A stretch of 64,000 bases of DNA from contig OX344763.1 in the NCBI GenBank assembly GCA_947034895.1, forward strand, positions 72,373,093-72,437,092, given 5' to 3'. The DNA is from Rhytidiadelphus loreus (lineage: Eukaryota > Streptophyta > Bryopsida > Hypnales > Hylocomiaceae). Within the stretch, counting starts at the first letter, position 1. Each line of letters begins with the position of its first letter. A program made the translations under genes and the position numbers. Positions 12,369-24,805 of the stretch are shown piece by piece. The notes below the pieces were generated by a model. That model had not been told where the DNA came from. It saw only the letters and a program-made list of their open reading frames with translations, and ran no database searches.

Positions 12369-13526
12369 TTATCCTCGACTCGAAGGTAATAATGAATCAA
12401 CAGAACCGACGGAATTCCGAACTACACAACGAGCATCTCACAAAGGATCTCCAGCACACACCATAGACTGACAAGCAATATTTTCATCGATGCAAAGAGA
12501 ATGTCATGATCACAACAAGGAAATATGAAATAGAAATCCAACAACGAATAAATCCTCACAGTCATATTAATACCAATGAACTCAAGGTACATTGAAATCG
12601 TCCACATTACCTGACAGACTAAAACCATCCCAACAGGCATATCAATACCAATGAACTCAAGGTACATTGAAATTGTCCACATTACCTGACAGACTAAAAC
12701 CATCCCAACAGGCATATCAATACCAATGAACTCAAGGTACATTGACATAGTGAACACATAGCCGTCGAGGACCAGTCCATCTATATTTTACCTTCGAGTT
12801 GAAGGTAAGTCAAGGATCTAGTAAATTAAAATCAGGACAGATACCTTCGACTTGACGAAAAGTCAAGAAACTAGTAAGTGAACATGAGATCACTCACCTA
12901 CCTTCGACTCGAAGATAACTAGATCATGGAATGTACACTACAATTGTTAAACTGTTGGGAACACAAAGTTTCAACAATAATACTAACTGTGTTTGGTAAG
13001 GACTGACAACATTACTACATGTATAGTGTAATTGGGTCATTCCAACATTATTACGAGTGTCGTACGGAAACAAAATTTAGAACTTTGAATTAAATAAAAG
13101 GAACTACACTAATTATCACCCAACAATATGTCAGTCTTAGTGCAATTCAGATTCACTAATTACCCTCGACTCGAGGATAAACTGGTGTGTCCCACAGCAA
13201 GTCGGTTGTTTCTTACACCAATTTTTATTTCAAAAAATATCAGAATACGACAATTTCAAATGTATTTCTGTCAAGAGAATAGAAATGGGGGAAAATGAAC
13301 AAGTAACTTCTGTATCCTGATACAATGACCTCATGATTGCACCATAGAGTGAGCTCAAAAATATTCTACCTTCGACTCGAAGATAAATTACAATATGAAA
13401 TGGAAGGCAAGCGATTCGAAATTTAGACAATACTGAATGATTAATATTTCAAATTAATTCCTTATCTTCGACACGAAGGTAAATGTACGTAGTCCTCAGA
13501 TACCTCTATCTTCGACTCGAAGATAA
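12369..13526. repeat. Cluster of eight 21-bp palindromes upstream of outer transposase gene
   Basis: Copies at 12369-12389, 12788-12808, 12841-12861 (degenerate), 12898-12918, 13160-13180, 13366-13386, 13462-13482 and 13506-13526. Most have arms ending CTTCGA and TCGAAG around a central C or G, and flanks TTA(T/C)C and GATAA. They lie in the presumed 5' untranslated intron of the minus-strand gene. Confidence 0.9.
12569..12745. repeat. 75-bp tandem repeat, about 2.3 copies
   Basis: AATACCAATGAACTCAAGG recurs at 12569, 12644 and 12719 with nearly identical sequence between. The period is 75 bp. It lies between two palindromes in the presumed 5' intron of the transposase gene. Confidence 0.9.
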
Positions 13527-13529
13527 AGT

Positions 13530-14340
13530 ATCCAACTCTACGGAGTCGCTCACAATGATTCCCTAAATTTACGCCTTAATATTCGGAGCGTTGGATTTGG
13601 GTTCTCAGAAAATGACTCTAATTACAATGAAAACGGTTTCATGACCAAGATATCGATTGTGTGAACTTCTAACATGCGGTGACCTATCTGACTAGTTTAA
13701 CATACTCAAATCAAGAAATATGGAATGGAGAGGGGAAACAGAAGGGACACTCACGCAGAGTCCTTCGATATGAAATCAAATGCGGCCTCAGAAACTCGTT
13801 AGCTCTTCGCAAAATCATAAGCACACACTTGGAAATGAATGCAAAACTTCCTACTAAACTAAGAACTATATATTCAAAGCAGGAGCGACATGATACATGT
13901 TTGCACGAATTATTCTCAGCACGGCGGACCTTGTATGTGAGCAACGGAATGGGAACACTGGCAGCAATTGGGAAACAAATTGGAGAAGACTAGGCGGGGA
14001 ACAAATGAGGCGGCAAAACCTGAAAATTCAAATTGAGAGGACCCGTCAGAGAATATGTCAGTCATGAATTCATGGAAAAAGCGATAGTAGATGCCACACT
14101 ATTTTCTACTAGAAATGCGCGACTGCGCAATAGTTCGAGTGAATTAGGCGATGTGAGCTGGAAAGAGAATGTACAAGTCAAACCTAGCTTTTTTTGGAGC
14201 AGATTTTTTTGGGCATTCGCTTAATTCTTGGTGGTAAATGGAATTGCACGTTGGTAGAAAGTTTCTAAATTTGAAGCGATCTTTTTCAGGATTGCCGACA
14301 ATATATTCTTTTGCATAAAATAGGGTTTCCATCAATAAAT
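13530..14340 (-). promoter_or_regulatory. Putative 5' end region of outer transposase gene
   Basis: Palindromes stop at 13526. At about 13995-14040 the motif GAGGCGGCAAAACCTGAAAATTCAAA resembles GAGGCGGGAAACACAAATTCAAA at about 22130-22155 in the inner element, at a comparable place upstream of its transposase gene. I infer a shared 5' untranslated or promoter segment. The plus frame at 13679-13993 has no known domain and no counterpart in the inner element. Low confidence. Confidence 0.3.
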
Positions 14341-14395
14341 GTTGAAAAAGAAAGATTCACTGGGATCCTCTTGTAATTCCTTCCATAGTGAAATA

Positions 14396-14464
14396 GGGTT
14401 TAGGATTTAGGGTTTAGGATTTAGGGTTTGGTGTTTAGGGTTTGGTGTTTGGTGTTAGGGTTTT
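14396..14464. repeat. Telomere-like TTTAGGG interspersed repeat
   Basis: About 65 bp of variants of TTTAGGGTTTAGGATTTAGGG and TTTGGTG. This is the plant telomere heptamer in degenerate form at an internal site. It supports a land-plant origin. Confidence 0.7.
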
Positions 14465-15560
14465 TGTGATTAAATTTCTCCACGTTTTAATTCTAAGACT
14501 TAAAGAAACTTACAAGACTAAATATCTTATTCCGCCTACGCATTCAAAGTGTATTCAATGAACATTGAAAAATAAAAACAATTTTGTTTATTCTCTTCAT
14601 TGAGACCTAAACCAATATCTTATAGAAGGAAAATGTAAAAGTTGAGGTTTGTTCTGAAATGTAGACCACAAAAATTCGCAAAATGAAGCCTTCTTTTATC
14701 TAAAGGTATAATTTTCTTTAAGTTTGTATTTTAAATAAATACAACATCTATAACTAACTTTACAAACTTGTACAATAAATTAATTGTTTTCACTCATGAA
14801 ACTTACTTAAGTGCATGCATGGGATACTTGACAATGATTTATTAAGTGTTTGAACCTCCCTGTCAACTTTGATTATTAATGAAAGATAAAAATAATTAGT
14901 TTAAGCATACTATTGATTATAGTCAGTGGAAGTGACTATGACTATGATTCATACTAGTACCTAATTCAAGGAAAGGTCAATCATGATTTATACATTGCAA
15001 TGTCATAGGACAATAATGGTGCAACTTGATGCCAATTAAACGTCAGACTAATAATGTCTTCCATAGACACAATGAATGATAGACAATCATATTAAAATAG
15101 TGGGAAAACAATTCTTATAAATATTTGTTTTGGAAATGAAAATAGTACAATTATAATTGTAATGCCCCTAAACCCATTGCGTAAGGCAATATTGATAATC
15201 ATTCATTCAAACAATAGTGAGGCTTAAACAACAAAAATCATGCCCAACAATTTTCTGAACCCCAAATCATTAATGCCATGGAAGTTGCGTGAAAAAAAAA
15301 ATAGAAATAAATTAATAGTTACGATTTAGACAATAGTATTATTATAAGGCCTACAAAACAAAAACCATGCCATACAATTTCCTAAACCCCAAATCACTAA
15401 TGCTATGGAATTTGCGTAGGAAACAATCAACGGAAATAAATTAATAGTTACGTACAAGTTGCAAATGATTGTGTAGGAGGTGTAGGATGCATGGCCGTCT
15501 CAAATAAACTTAAAGCACTACTAATTTTTTTTCTTTGAGATTTTGCATACTATGGATTGG
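14465..15560. other. AT-rich palindrome-free middle part of outer element
   Basis: No coding signal. Two related segments (around 15200-15290 and 15345-15445, sharing CATGCC..CAATTT..TGAACCCCAAATCA/CTAAACCCCAAATCAC) show local duplication. Confidence 0.4.
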
Positions 15561-15567
15561 AAAAGAT

Positions 15568-16190
15568 GTTGTGCAAGTTGCAATTATTCCTAAACTAATT
15601 CACATAAATATGCAATTCATGATCACTTTAATGACCTTGTACTTGAAACTAAAAAATAAGGCAAGAATCAGCCCTTGTTAATACGATGTACTTCAATAAC
15701 CATAAAAATATAAAGTCATGAACTTCATTTAAAAAAAAAATGAGAAACATGTAAGTTGTGCAAGTTCCAATTATTCCTAAACTCACGAATTCAAAAAAAT
15801 ATATAATTGGTGGTCACTTTGAATGGCTTACTCCGTGAAATGGAAAATTGGTGCATGAACCTTGCCCTGTACTTTAATGTCGAACAAGTTGTAATCTCAT
15901 GAAATTGACGTAAAGAAAAATTGGAAACACGTTGTGCAAGTTCCAATTATTCGTGAACTCACGAATTCAAAAATATATATAATTGGTGGTCACTTTGAAT
16001 GGCTTACTCCGTGAAATGGAAAATTGGTGCATGAACCTTGCCCTGTACTTTAATGTCGAACAAGTTGTAATCTCATGAAATTGACATAAAGAAAAATTGG
16101 AAACACGTTGTGCAAGTTCCAATTATTCCTAAACTCACGAATTCAAAAAAATATATTATTGGTCGTCCCTTTAAATAACCTTCTCCTCTA
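15568..16190. repeat. About 176-bp tandem satellite, three to four units
   Basis: The segment starting TGGAAAATTGGTGCATGAAC occurs at 15841 and 16017, a 176-bp period. The segment GTGCAAGTTCCAATTATTC..CTCACGAATTCAAAAA occurs near 15758, 15935 and 16112. A more degenerate unit starts near 15568. The array is AT-rich and non-coding, inside the palindrome-free middle of the outer element. Confidence 0.85.
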
Positions 16191-16679
16191 AACTATAAAT
16201 TAGGACTATAATATTGGAAACCATTTACTTAAAATAATGTTCCAAAGTATATAAAGTCATGAAATTCATAGAACTTGCAATAGAGTAGGAGGTGTAGGAT
16301 CCGTGGCCATCCGAATTAAATTCAAAGTAACCACTATCTACTAACTTTTTTGCTAGACGTGTTACATGAGGTGGACCTTCTATAAGGTTTTAGGGGAGAA
16401 ATAAGAATGTCTGTGTTTTTAATCATTTTTAAAAGTTAGGAGTTGAGGTTTATTAGCATGTAGAATTTTGAGTCTAGTTTAGTATGTATAATTAGGACAA
16501 AAATGTATGTATTCATCTTCGAAATCAGGGATAGAAGAATGAATCTTCTACAATTTTTTGCTTCCAATGAATTTTCTTGATTTTTATAACTAGATGTCGT
16601 TACACGGTTTCAAAAAGAGTTTAGGGTTTCTATGGTGGCCAATCTAATGTTGAAAAATTAATATTAAGAACCCCAATCT

Positions 16680-17075
16680 GAATAACTTGTTTACAAACCT
16701 GCATCACTAATAATTCTGCATTTCTGAGTAACTTGGATTTTTAACCTACATTATCTCCAAACTTGTATCATGAACTTGCATCCGAACCTACATTGCGACC
16801 ATCCATTCATAATTTGCATTCCGAACTTCCATATTGAACTTCTATTTTGAACTTGCATTCCAAAGCAACATTTAGAAATAGTATTGAATTTAGAATTTGC
16901 ATTCGTAACTTTGCATCCCTAACCCCTAAATCCGAGCCTGATCCGGAACCTACATTTCGAACTTGCATTGGTGGTTCGGCAACGCACACCTGTGTCCTGA
17001 ATTTAGAACCCGAACAAATGTCCCGAACCTAGAACCGACCCCGAACCTTCGATCCCGAACCACATTTGGCGGCTC
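16680..17075. repeat. Degenerate GAACTTGCATTCCGAACCT minisatellite
   Basis: Short units of 14-20 bp built around (C)GAACTTGCAT, CCGAACCTACATT and CCCGAACC recur through about 390 bp, with GC rising to the right. Frames read through it on both strands are not genes. Confidence 0.6.
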
Positions 17076-17179
17076 GGCGAAGGTTTGGGGGTTCATCACC
17101 CTCCGCGACTCGCGGAAGGTGATCTCCCCGTTGTCCTGCACGTCGTCGCGAGTCCGGATACCTCCCGCCGATTTGCATT

Positions 17180-17331
17180 TTGATCTTCTCGTTTCTCCCC
17201 GCGGTTCCTGATGTCGCTCCGTCGTTGCTAAGCGCATGGTGCTACGGAAGTGCTGTCCTCGCTTGCTGTCCGCGCGTCGAGATTCTGAACTCTTGTCCCT
17301 GCGTGGTGATCCCGAAGTTCTCCCTTGGAAT
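17180..17331 (+). other. Possible 5' untranslated exon of the outer ParB/methylase locus
   Basis: A GC-richer stretch ends in TTG|GTAAGAG, a strong plant donor, at 17332. It lies about 300 bp left of the inner element's insertion point and on the strand of the ParB/methylase gene of the outer element. I infer a first exon, now separated from the rest of the gene by the inner transposon. RNA evidence is lacking and it could be unrelated. Confidence 0.3.
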
Positions 17332-17633
17332 TGGTAAGAGAACACACTGTTTTCTCTTGTATGTGGTGATCTTCTTTGTGCAAGTGTTTCGGGGTTGGGT
17401 TGGGTATGGGGTAAGTGTGTGTGAGTATGGCAAGGTGTCTGATTTTTGTGTTTTTGGCGGTGTTTTTGAGTGGCATTACAGGGAGTTCTACTCGTCGAAG
17501 GCGTAGTTTGTTGAGGATGTAATGGGATTTAGGGTGTGTTGGGTGCAAGTAATCCTGGGAGTTTTCTCTTGAGTGTTCATTTCTATTTTGTGTGCGTCTT
17601 CATTTGCGGTGTTTTGGAGTGTTGTTCTCGTGA

Positions 17634-17899
17634 AAGGCCTTATTCGTTAAAATGAGACAAGTTGCAGTCTCATTTTAATTCATTCCTATATTTAGGTTCA
17701 AGAAATCTTTCATTAAATTGAGATTGTTCATTAAATTGAGACTTAGAAATGTCAAAATATGTATTTGATTATTTTTCAACCATTAAAAAATAATGGTTAA
17801 AATTCGAAATCACATTTGGATTCACAAACTTATTTGTGAAAAGGAGAAAAAAATACTCAAAGACATTATAAAGTGAGACATTTCTTTAAATTGAGACTT
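17634..17899. repeat. Left terminus of inner element: terminal repeat, hairpin and GAGAC repeats
   Basis: After the terminal repeat, TTAAAATGAGAC (17647-17658) and GTCTCATTTTAA (17667-17678) form perfect 12-bp inverted arms around an 8-nt loop. Sub-terminal copies of TTAAATTGAGACTT follow near 17712 (variant ending GATT), 17731-17744 and 17886-17899. The right end has GTCTCAAAAT and GTCTCATTTTAA as direct copies at about 36760-36790. Confidence 0.8.
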
Positions 17900-18192
17900 A
17901 AAAATGTCAAAGAACTAATCTACATATTCGAGGTATGTCCAACTTTGATATGAAACACATGAAAAATAAACAAAATATATCAAAAAATTAGTTAAATATA
18001 AAGTTTGAAGATGCAATAGTATGAAATAAGTTTACTATTAATAGAAATAGGATTTCCTTACTTACATAGCCACACTATCATAATAAAACAAATACATATA
18101 TGATCATTGATCAGTTGCAATGATCATTCTAATTGTAATTGAACTACCAAAACAATAGTCTACTAGTAATAGAACTATGAACTATGAACTAA

Positions 18193-21043
18193 TCAATCTT
18201 CTTCCATAGAGTCATCATTAGTTGCAGTTGTCGTAAAGGCCGCCACTGATGCCTTTATGATATCAATTTGCAAACTTGGAATTTTCACTTTTGGATGTTT
18301 AGTTGTTTCACGAAAACGTGGCTTCCAAGCTGTCATGATACAATCTGTATTTGCCCAATCTGAAGGTATTACGCGATCCTCACGCCACACATTCCCTTCT
18401 TTGGTGTCCCATCCGGCATAGTTCACCATATCAATGTGCCGATCCGAAGTAGGTGTCCAATATTGGATTTTGATCTTATGCATATGCCCCGGATCTGGGC
18501 TGGGAGCCGTAATGGCCCTGGCAAGCCAAAATGGCTTCGGGTCATGATCTGCAGGACGCACCACAACAAAAGAACCTGCGTGCGTATCACGATTAACACG
18601 AAAGGAAGGACGTGGACGATCACGTCTACGTCCAACAAAGGGTGCATCCTCTGCATCTTCTTCACGCAATGTGACATCTCTTTGCATTCGATCTGTCTCG
18701 TCAGGGGCGATCCTCGAAGCTGGCCACAATCCATCAAGTAACACCTCACGCACTTGAAGAGGAGCATCCAAAGCACTTCTGACGCCTTTCCAATAATCTT
18801 GTAGTGAGCCATTCTTCCGCCTAAACTCTCCAGTGTAATCGTCATTTGCCATTTTGTTCCAATGTCCAACATAACCATTCAAGCCCTTCTTTATGTCATC
18901 AAGAGCTTTCATCGGTTGAGGAGCCAAAGGTAGAGGACTACCACTTAGCACTATGGGAAGTCCATCTTCACTCTCAATCCACAACCTAATTCCTTTGCCA
19001 TGCTCTGGCAACCACTTATCGTCTGTACACAAATTCTTATACTCCATCAAAGGCCATCCTGAAGAATCCATGAAAAACTTAAATTGTTGGGACTTCGAAT
19101 GTACTTCAAGATAGTCCCCACGAGAGCCCAAGTAACCCTCCACAAATTTTTTGAAATCAGGAAGCTCCTCAATGAGATGAGGAATCACGGGATGCGTTTC
19201 ACAATCCATAAAGGATTTCATGAGCAAAGGAAGTGTTGGGTAGTTATTTGTCTTCAATCTTGAAGACCATCGACCAAAAAGAGCATCAATGTCTTCGTGA
19301 GTGTGTCCTACAATGAGGAAGTTGATGTACACCTCACGAAAAATGCCTTTATATACAAGCAAAGAGCAAAAGACAAAAACATATCGATTCTTGTTGTCCC
19401 CTGAAGCATTATCCAATTGCAATACTAATACTGGTGGGAGAGGTTGAGCCGGAATCGGTTCTTGTAGAGGTGGAAGGAGGGAGTCCAAGCAATTCTCTGC
19501 TCCAATTAGAAGTGCCTTCGTCAAGGTGGATTGGTCTCTCTCGATAGAAAATAACGTGCGTGATGAATTCTTTGGCGGTCCTTCCAAATCACGCAACAAC
19601 CTTGCAATGGATCCAATGGTATGATTTGAATCAAATGGGTAAATGCCCAAACCGTAGTGTGCATATCGCACATCTCTATGACCATGAGCAATCATACCTG
19701 TAACAGCAACGGGCATTTTCATGAAGGACTCTGTCACTTTGGTCTTGTGAGAAAAGTGTGGAGAAGACGTCTTTGAATGATCCATTTTATCATGAATGAT
19801 GCACAACATCTTCTCTGGGTATGTCTCGGAAAAATACCGATTTCCGTAGTAGTATTCCCTATGGGCCTTCTGCCCGGCAACATGGATATTCAAAAGATTA
19901 GTCCACTTATTTTGTGTCTCCGAACACACACAAGCACTCCTCAATTGCTTGTATGTATCACAAAGGCCACACCTAGCGAAAGTGTCTCCACGAGCCTTTG
20001 CAGCAAATTCTGGGAAAGAAGCACGGCGAATGTTGCTCAAGCCACTAGAAGAAATTGGTTGCAAGTCAAGTGATGCATTACACTCATTGATTTTTGGTAA
20101 TTGCTCATTCCAACGAAATGTAGAAGGTAGAACCATTGATGGGACTTTCTCCCCAGATTCTAATGTTCTTGTCTTGTGTGGCATTTTATCTGCATTAGAC
20201 TCAATAAGTTGTCGAAGTGTGGCGGTAGCTTGAAGAATATGCATGCGGGGCTTCTTTGATCCCACATTTCCATGGACCTCAGATTGCTTTCCAACTCTGG
20301 CCTTTTCTTTATACCTATAGTAGGTAGCTTTTGCAATCCCATGAATGATCCACCACGCTGTGGGACACACTTCCCTACCTTTCAAAGTTATCCACTCCTT
20401 GCCATCAACGTCTTTGTGGATTTGCCTATGCACCTCTAAAAGTGTCTTGTTGCGAGCCTTGAAGTCATAATCTCCATAGAGGTCAGTCCGAATTGCTTGA
20501 ATTTGCTCATGAGGAAAAGGCTGCACACAATTTCTACTGCAACATGTTTTCGTGGAAACTGTTGTGATGGATTCCATAGTGAGGAGAAACTCTCTCTTAG
20601 GAGGCACAACAGGATCAACCTTCTCACGAGTTGTTTCATATGATCGAACCCCTTTACGAACTCTTCTGTTTGAGGCGTTTGCAGCCATGTTGTATATATA
20701 GGTCTGGTCATGGTCATACAAATTTACACCATCGTGGAGAAACACTTGTTTAATGTGCCAAGAACGCAATGACCACATATTTGCAGACGAGAACAACTCT
20801 TCATTCAGACTCTGCAATCTGAATGGCAACTCGATCATCACCAAGAGGCTTCTTATCCATGTCAATGATCAAGTCCGGGTCAACATTTTGACAAACACCC
20901 CTTGCGATGTCCAACCCCTCTTCATTTCTTAGAGTGATAGGCAATGACACCCATTTTGCACGAGGAATTCCTTCGCAGGCCTGAACACCAACTGCAAGTG
21001 TAGGAACTGGATTTACAAACTCATGAGGTCTATGAAAATCCAT
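18193..21043 (-). CDS. DUF7869-type transposase-like protein, inner copy, one frameshift near 20815
   Basis: A minus-strand frame of 890 codons (20865-18193) is preceded in another frame by the true N-terminus (21043-20802). The start MDFHRPHEF at 21043 directly follows a TTTTCAG acceptor, as in the outer copy. One base is missing near 20815, between QIAES and NEELF, relative to the outer copy (QIAESLCEDEVP). Domain order, numbered from 20865: zinc-like CGLCDTYKQLRSAC near residue 298, HDKMDHSK near 360, RNase-H-like strand LQLDNASGDNKNR near 482, GHTHEDIDALFGRWS near 520, and a C-terminal PFWLARAI..IQYWTP..W..DRVIP region near 800. DUF7869 proteins occur as transposon ORFs with an integrase-like core, so the likely role is DNA cleavage and joining at the element ends. 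The single indel may be real or an assembly error. Confidence 0.75.
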
Positions 21044-21073
21044 TCTGAAAATACGAAGACAAATAGTTAGAAT

Positions 21074-21610
21074 TATTGTCGACTCAAGGATGACAAATTT
21101 CAATGCAGAAAGTCAATATACAGGAAAAGTAAGTCCCTCAGTACATGGCAAATGCAAAGTAAGAGAAAATGATACAAATGTTTCAGCATATCGTGTAAAG
21201 GACAGAGGTCAATACTACATCGTCGACTCGATGATAAAGTATACCCACGATTCTAGGGTTTATAGTAGGATTCCAATTTATCATCGAATCAATGATAGTT
21301 TATTATTTCACAATAAACCACACATGTACTGTGATTGCTACCAGTTGATTTCGATAATGATGTTGGATTGTTTAGCAATTTCTTAACAATAGTAATCTCT
21401 TTGACAAGAGGAAAATTATCGTCGACTCGAGGATAATATACTGACTCTCAACCTAGAAGCTATTCGGTAACTTCACTGTTAATTATGATAATATACTTCT
21501 TAAGTTTTTCTAGCAGACGGGGTCTTATCATATCGTCGAGTCGATGATAATTTTTTTTTATTCAGAATCACAATATTGTTGTCAATTTGTTATCCTTGAG
21601 TCGATGATCC
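21074..21610. repeat. Cluster of six 21-bp palindromes upstream of inner transposase gene
   Basis: Copies at 21074-21094 (degenerate), 21217-21237, 21278-21298, 21416-21436, 21530-21550 and 21590-21610. Arms here are mostly CGTCGA or CATCGA with TCGATG, unlike the CTTCGA type of the outer element. They lie just upstream of the transposase start in the presumed 5' untranslated intron. Confidence 0.9.
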
Positions 21611-21619
21611 CGAGAAATG

Positions 21620-23900
21620 CGGCTAAATATTCGGAAGCCTCCATGTTCATACGTTCTTCACATTTTCGTCATGAGGAAATGATTACACCTGAGAGGCTGC
21701 ACTACAAAAATGTTTCCATACTCCCATCCTATACAGTACTGTCAAAACCAATGACATAGTGCACACTATCAACCTCCACATCTCTCTACATTCACTACAA
21801 GGTTATTATGTAAACCCAATGCAGTTCTATAACAACGCAAATGACATAATGACTCCGATGACATAATGACTTTGTCAATGCCAACTGGAGAAACCTATAA
21901 TACATCACATACAAACAAAACAACATCAAGTAGGAACCACAAATGAGCAACACCATTCGTTTAGTGCAGAAAATCATACCCAAACACAATCACTCGACGA
22001 CAACATGCACTACTCTTCACTCCAAACGACTGAAAATGATGCGCATCAGTTGGTGGTGTTGAACTTGCTTCCGAATACGGAGGGAGAGAAAGAGAGAGAG
22101 GGCGGGAGTGAGATATGGCGGGATGTATGAGGCGGGAAACACAAATTCAAACGGAAGTTTCCAAGTTTAGATTTAGATCCGCTTTCAACTTTGGCTGATA
22201 TTCCCGTCTCTAAAAGGTGCTTCCATTAACGATGTCACCTAATTTTGGACACGGAGAAGTCCTTCCAAGAAGGCTGCTCTAGTCCACGGATTCTACAATT
22301 GGAGGAAATTCCGTGGTTGCCAGCCTGCGAGCGGGAAAAAAATTCTAAAGAAGTAAAAGAAAAAAGAAAAAAAAAAGATTCATTGGTGTCAAAAAAAAAA
22401 AAAAAGCAAAAGATAGGAACCTATGACCCTGGATTTAGTTAATTTTTTAGTAACATAAATGTTAGTTGATTTTCCTAAATTTCGAATGAATTACAAACCT
22501 TTGAAAATAAAGAAAATTGTAGTATGCAAATTTTATAGATTTCTATAAAAAAGTGTAAACAAAAATGAATCCTGAAGCACATGTAGGCACTAAACATTCG
22601 AAGCAATCTTTGTTTGTTTGTTTGTTATGTTCAAACCTCCCAAATTGAAGGATCCCCCGATTGCATGTTGCGTACCGTTGGAAAGCCCTCGGCGAGGACA
22701 TTTTTTTGTGACGTTTTGACACATAGTGCAAAAATTCTTTAATTTTGAAGTTATTTATGGATTAAAAAAATTTTAAAATTATTTTTATTCTTGATTTCAA
22801 TGTGCTTGGTTCCGTTAGAAAACCCTTTGCAAAGAGGCCGTGGTGCATACATTTTGTTTCTTGATGTTTAGACTCATGATACACGAATGAAGTCATTCGT
22901 ACATTACAAAATTTAGAAAACTACTTTTAAGTTTGTTTTCATTGTGGCAACGACACAGGACCCTTTAGTAATAATTAAAATCAATACAAAATACACTGGC
23001 TTATAAGATTTGTCAATCTCACAAGTCCAATTTCTACATGTAAAAGTTTGGAAAGCATATGTACAAGTTTGCAAATACACTTTAGATTTGTAATCTATAA
23101 ATTTTTTTTGCTCTTGACCATTTTCTAAAAACATATACAAGAATGAAAATATATAAAATTACAACAGGCGCTCTACTTTAAATTCGAACACCTATAAACT
23201 CATGAGTTTTTCACGTGAAAGAATTTGGAAAACATATGTACAAGTTGCAAATAATTTTAGATTTGTAATCCATTAAAATCTTTGATTTGCTCTTGATCAT
23301 TTTCTAAAAACATATAGAAGAATGAAAATAACTAAATTCATGACAAATATAAAATATAAGTGACGAAGAAATTATGTGGTCATATATGCAACATCCTTCA
23401 AGTATTAGTAACTTATTCGAAGCATTTGGCATCTTCTTATATGTGCATTGTATGGGATATAGAGTTTGATTAGTTTTTCTTAAATACAGGGCATGAGTCA
23501 TTTTTTATTGCAAGCATCAAAATTGGATAATAAACAATAGTGACCCTTTCCTTGCGCAAAATAACTTTTACTATTTAATTTCATTAGGCCATGTGTAACT
23601 GTTGTAGTTTAAGAAACGAAAGGCCAAAAAATAAAAGAGAAATTGAAAACAAGAAAATAAAAGAAATATTTCGATGTTGTAAAGTACAGAATAATTAAAA
23701 TTTCATGAGGAAACTAATTTTATGCTACTTGTTTGCAATCTTCAATCCGCCAAAGAATTCTACTTTCATATGCCATATGTTATTGTCTAGAAATCGTAAC
23801 TTCTAATTGAAATAAAATAATTTAGAAGATATATATATACACTTGATGGCTTTTAATTAGGACTTCAAGGCTTATAAACTGCAACGCTTGGTTCATTTGC
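21620..23900. other. Palindrome-free middle of inner element, left part
   Basis: At about 22080-22160 lies a purine-rich stretch (GAGAGAAAGAGAGAGAGGGCGGG) followed by a motif shared with the outer element; this may be the transposase promoter or first exon. The rest is AT-rich. Small frames (22245-22442, 22543-22731, 22913-23140) show no domain. Confidence 0.35.
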
Positions 23901-23902
23901 GT

Positions 23903-24805
23903 ACAAAAATGCATGAAAGTACCATAAATTAATTATTTCCATGAATTCTAAATGTTCAATTAATCTTGAACTTCTAGTCTTCTACATATTTTTATGATTC
24001 CATTTACTTAATTTATCCCATGGCTTGTGGGCTTTATTATTTGTCAACTATAGTGCCTGATTCAATTAATTAAAAGTTCCTTGGCGTCCAAAAATGCATG
24101 AAAGTACCATAAATTAATTATTTCCATGAATTCTAAATGTTCAATTAATCTTGAACTTCTACATATTTTTATGATTCCATTTACTTAATTTATCCCATGG
24201 CTTGTGGGCTTTGGTATTTGTTAACTACAGCGCCTGGTTCAATTAAATAAAAGTTCCTTGGTGTACAAAAATGCATGAAAGTACCATAAATTAATTATTT
24301 CCATGAATTCTAAATGTTCAATTAATCTTGAACTTCTACATATTTTTATGATTCCATTCACTTAATTTATCTCATGGCTTGTGGGCTTTGGTATTTGTTA
24401 ACTACAGCGCCTAGTTTAATTAAATAAAAGTTCCTTGGTGTACAAAAATGCATGAAAGTACCATAAATTAATTATTTCCATGAATTCTAAATGTTCAATG
24501 AATCTTGAACTTCTACATATTTTTATGATTCCATTTACTTAATTTATCCCATGGCTTGTGGGCTTTGGTATTTGTTAACTACAACGCCTAGTTCAATTAA
24601 ATAAAAGTTCCTTGGTGTACAAAAATGCATGAAAGTACCATAAATTAATTATTTCCATGAATTCTAAATGTTCAACTAATTTTGAACTTCTACATATTTT
24701 TATGATTCCATTTACTTAATTTATTCCATGGCTTCTAGGCTAACCTTCAGTATTTGTTAACTAGGGTAGAGGGCTCATTGAAAGATATGATTCTTGGAAT
24801 ACAAA
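23903..24805. repeat. 177-bp tandem repeat, five units
   Basis: CAAAAATGCATGAAAGTACC recurs at 23904, 24089, 24266, 24443 and 24620. The spacings are 185, 177, 177 and 177 bp, and a decayed sixth start lies at 24802. Units are very similar, with only scattered substitutions. Each includes CCATGGCTTGTGGGCTTTGG. No coding frame. Confidence 0.95.
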
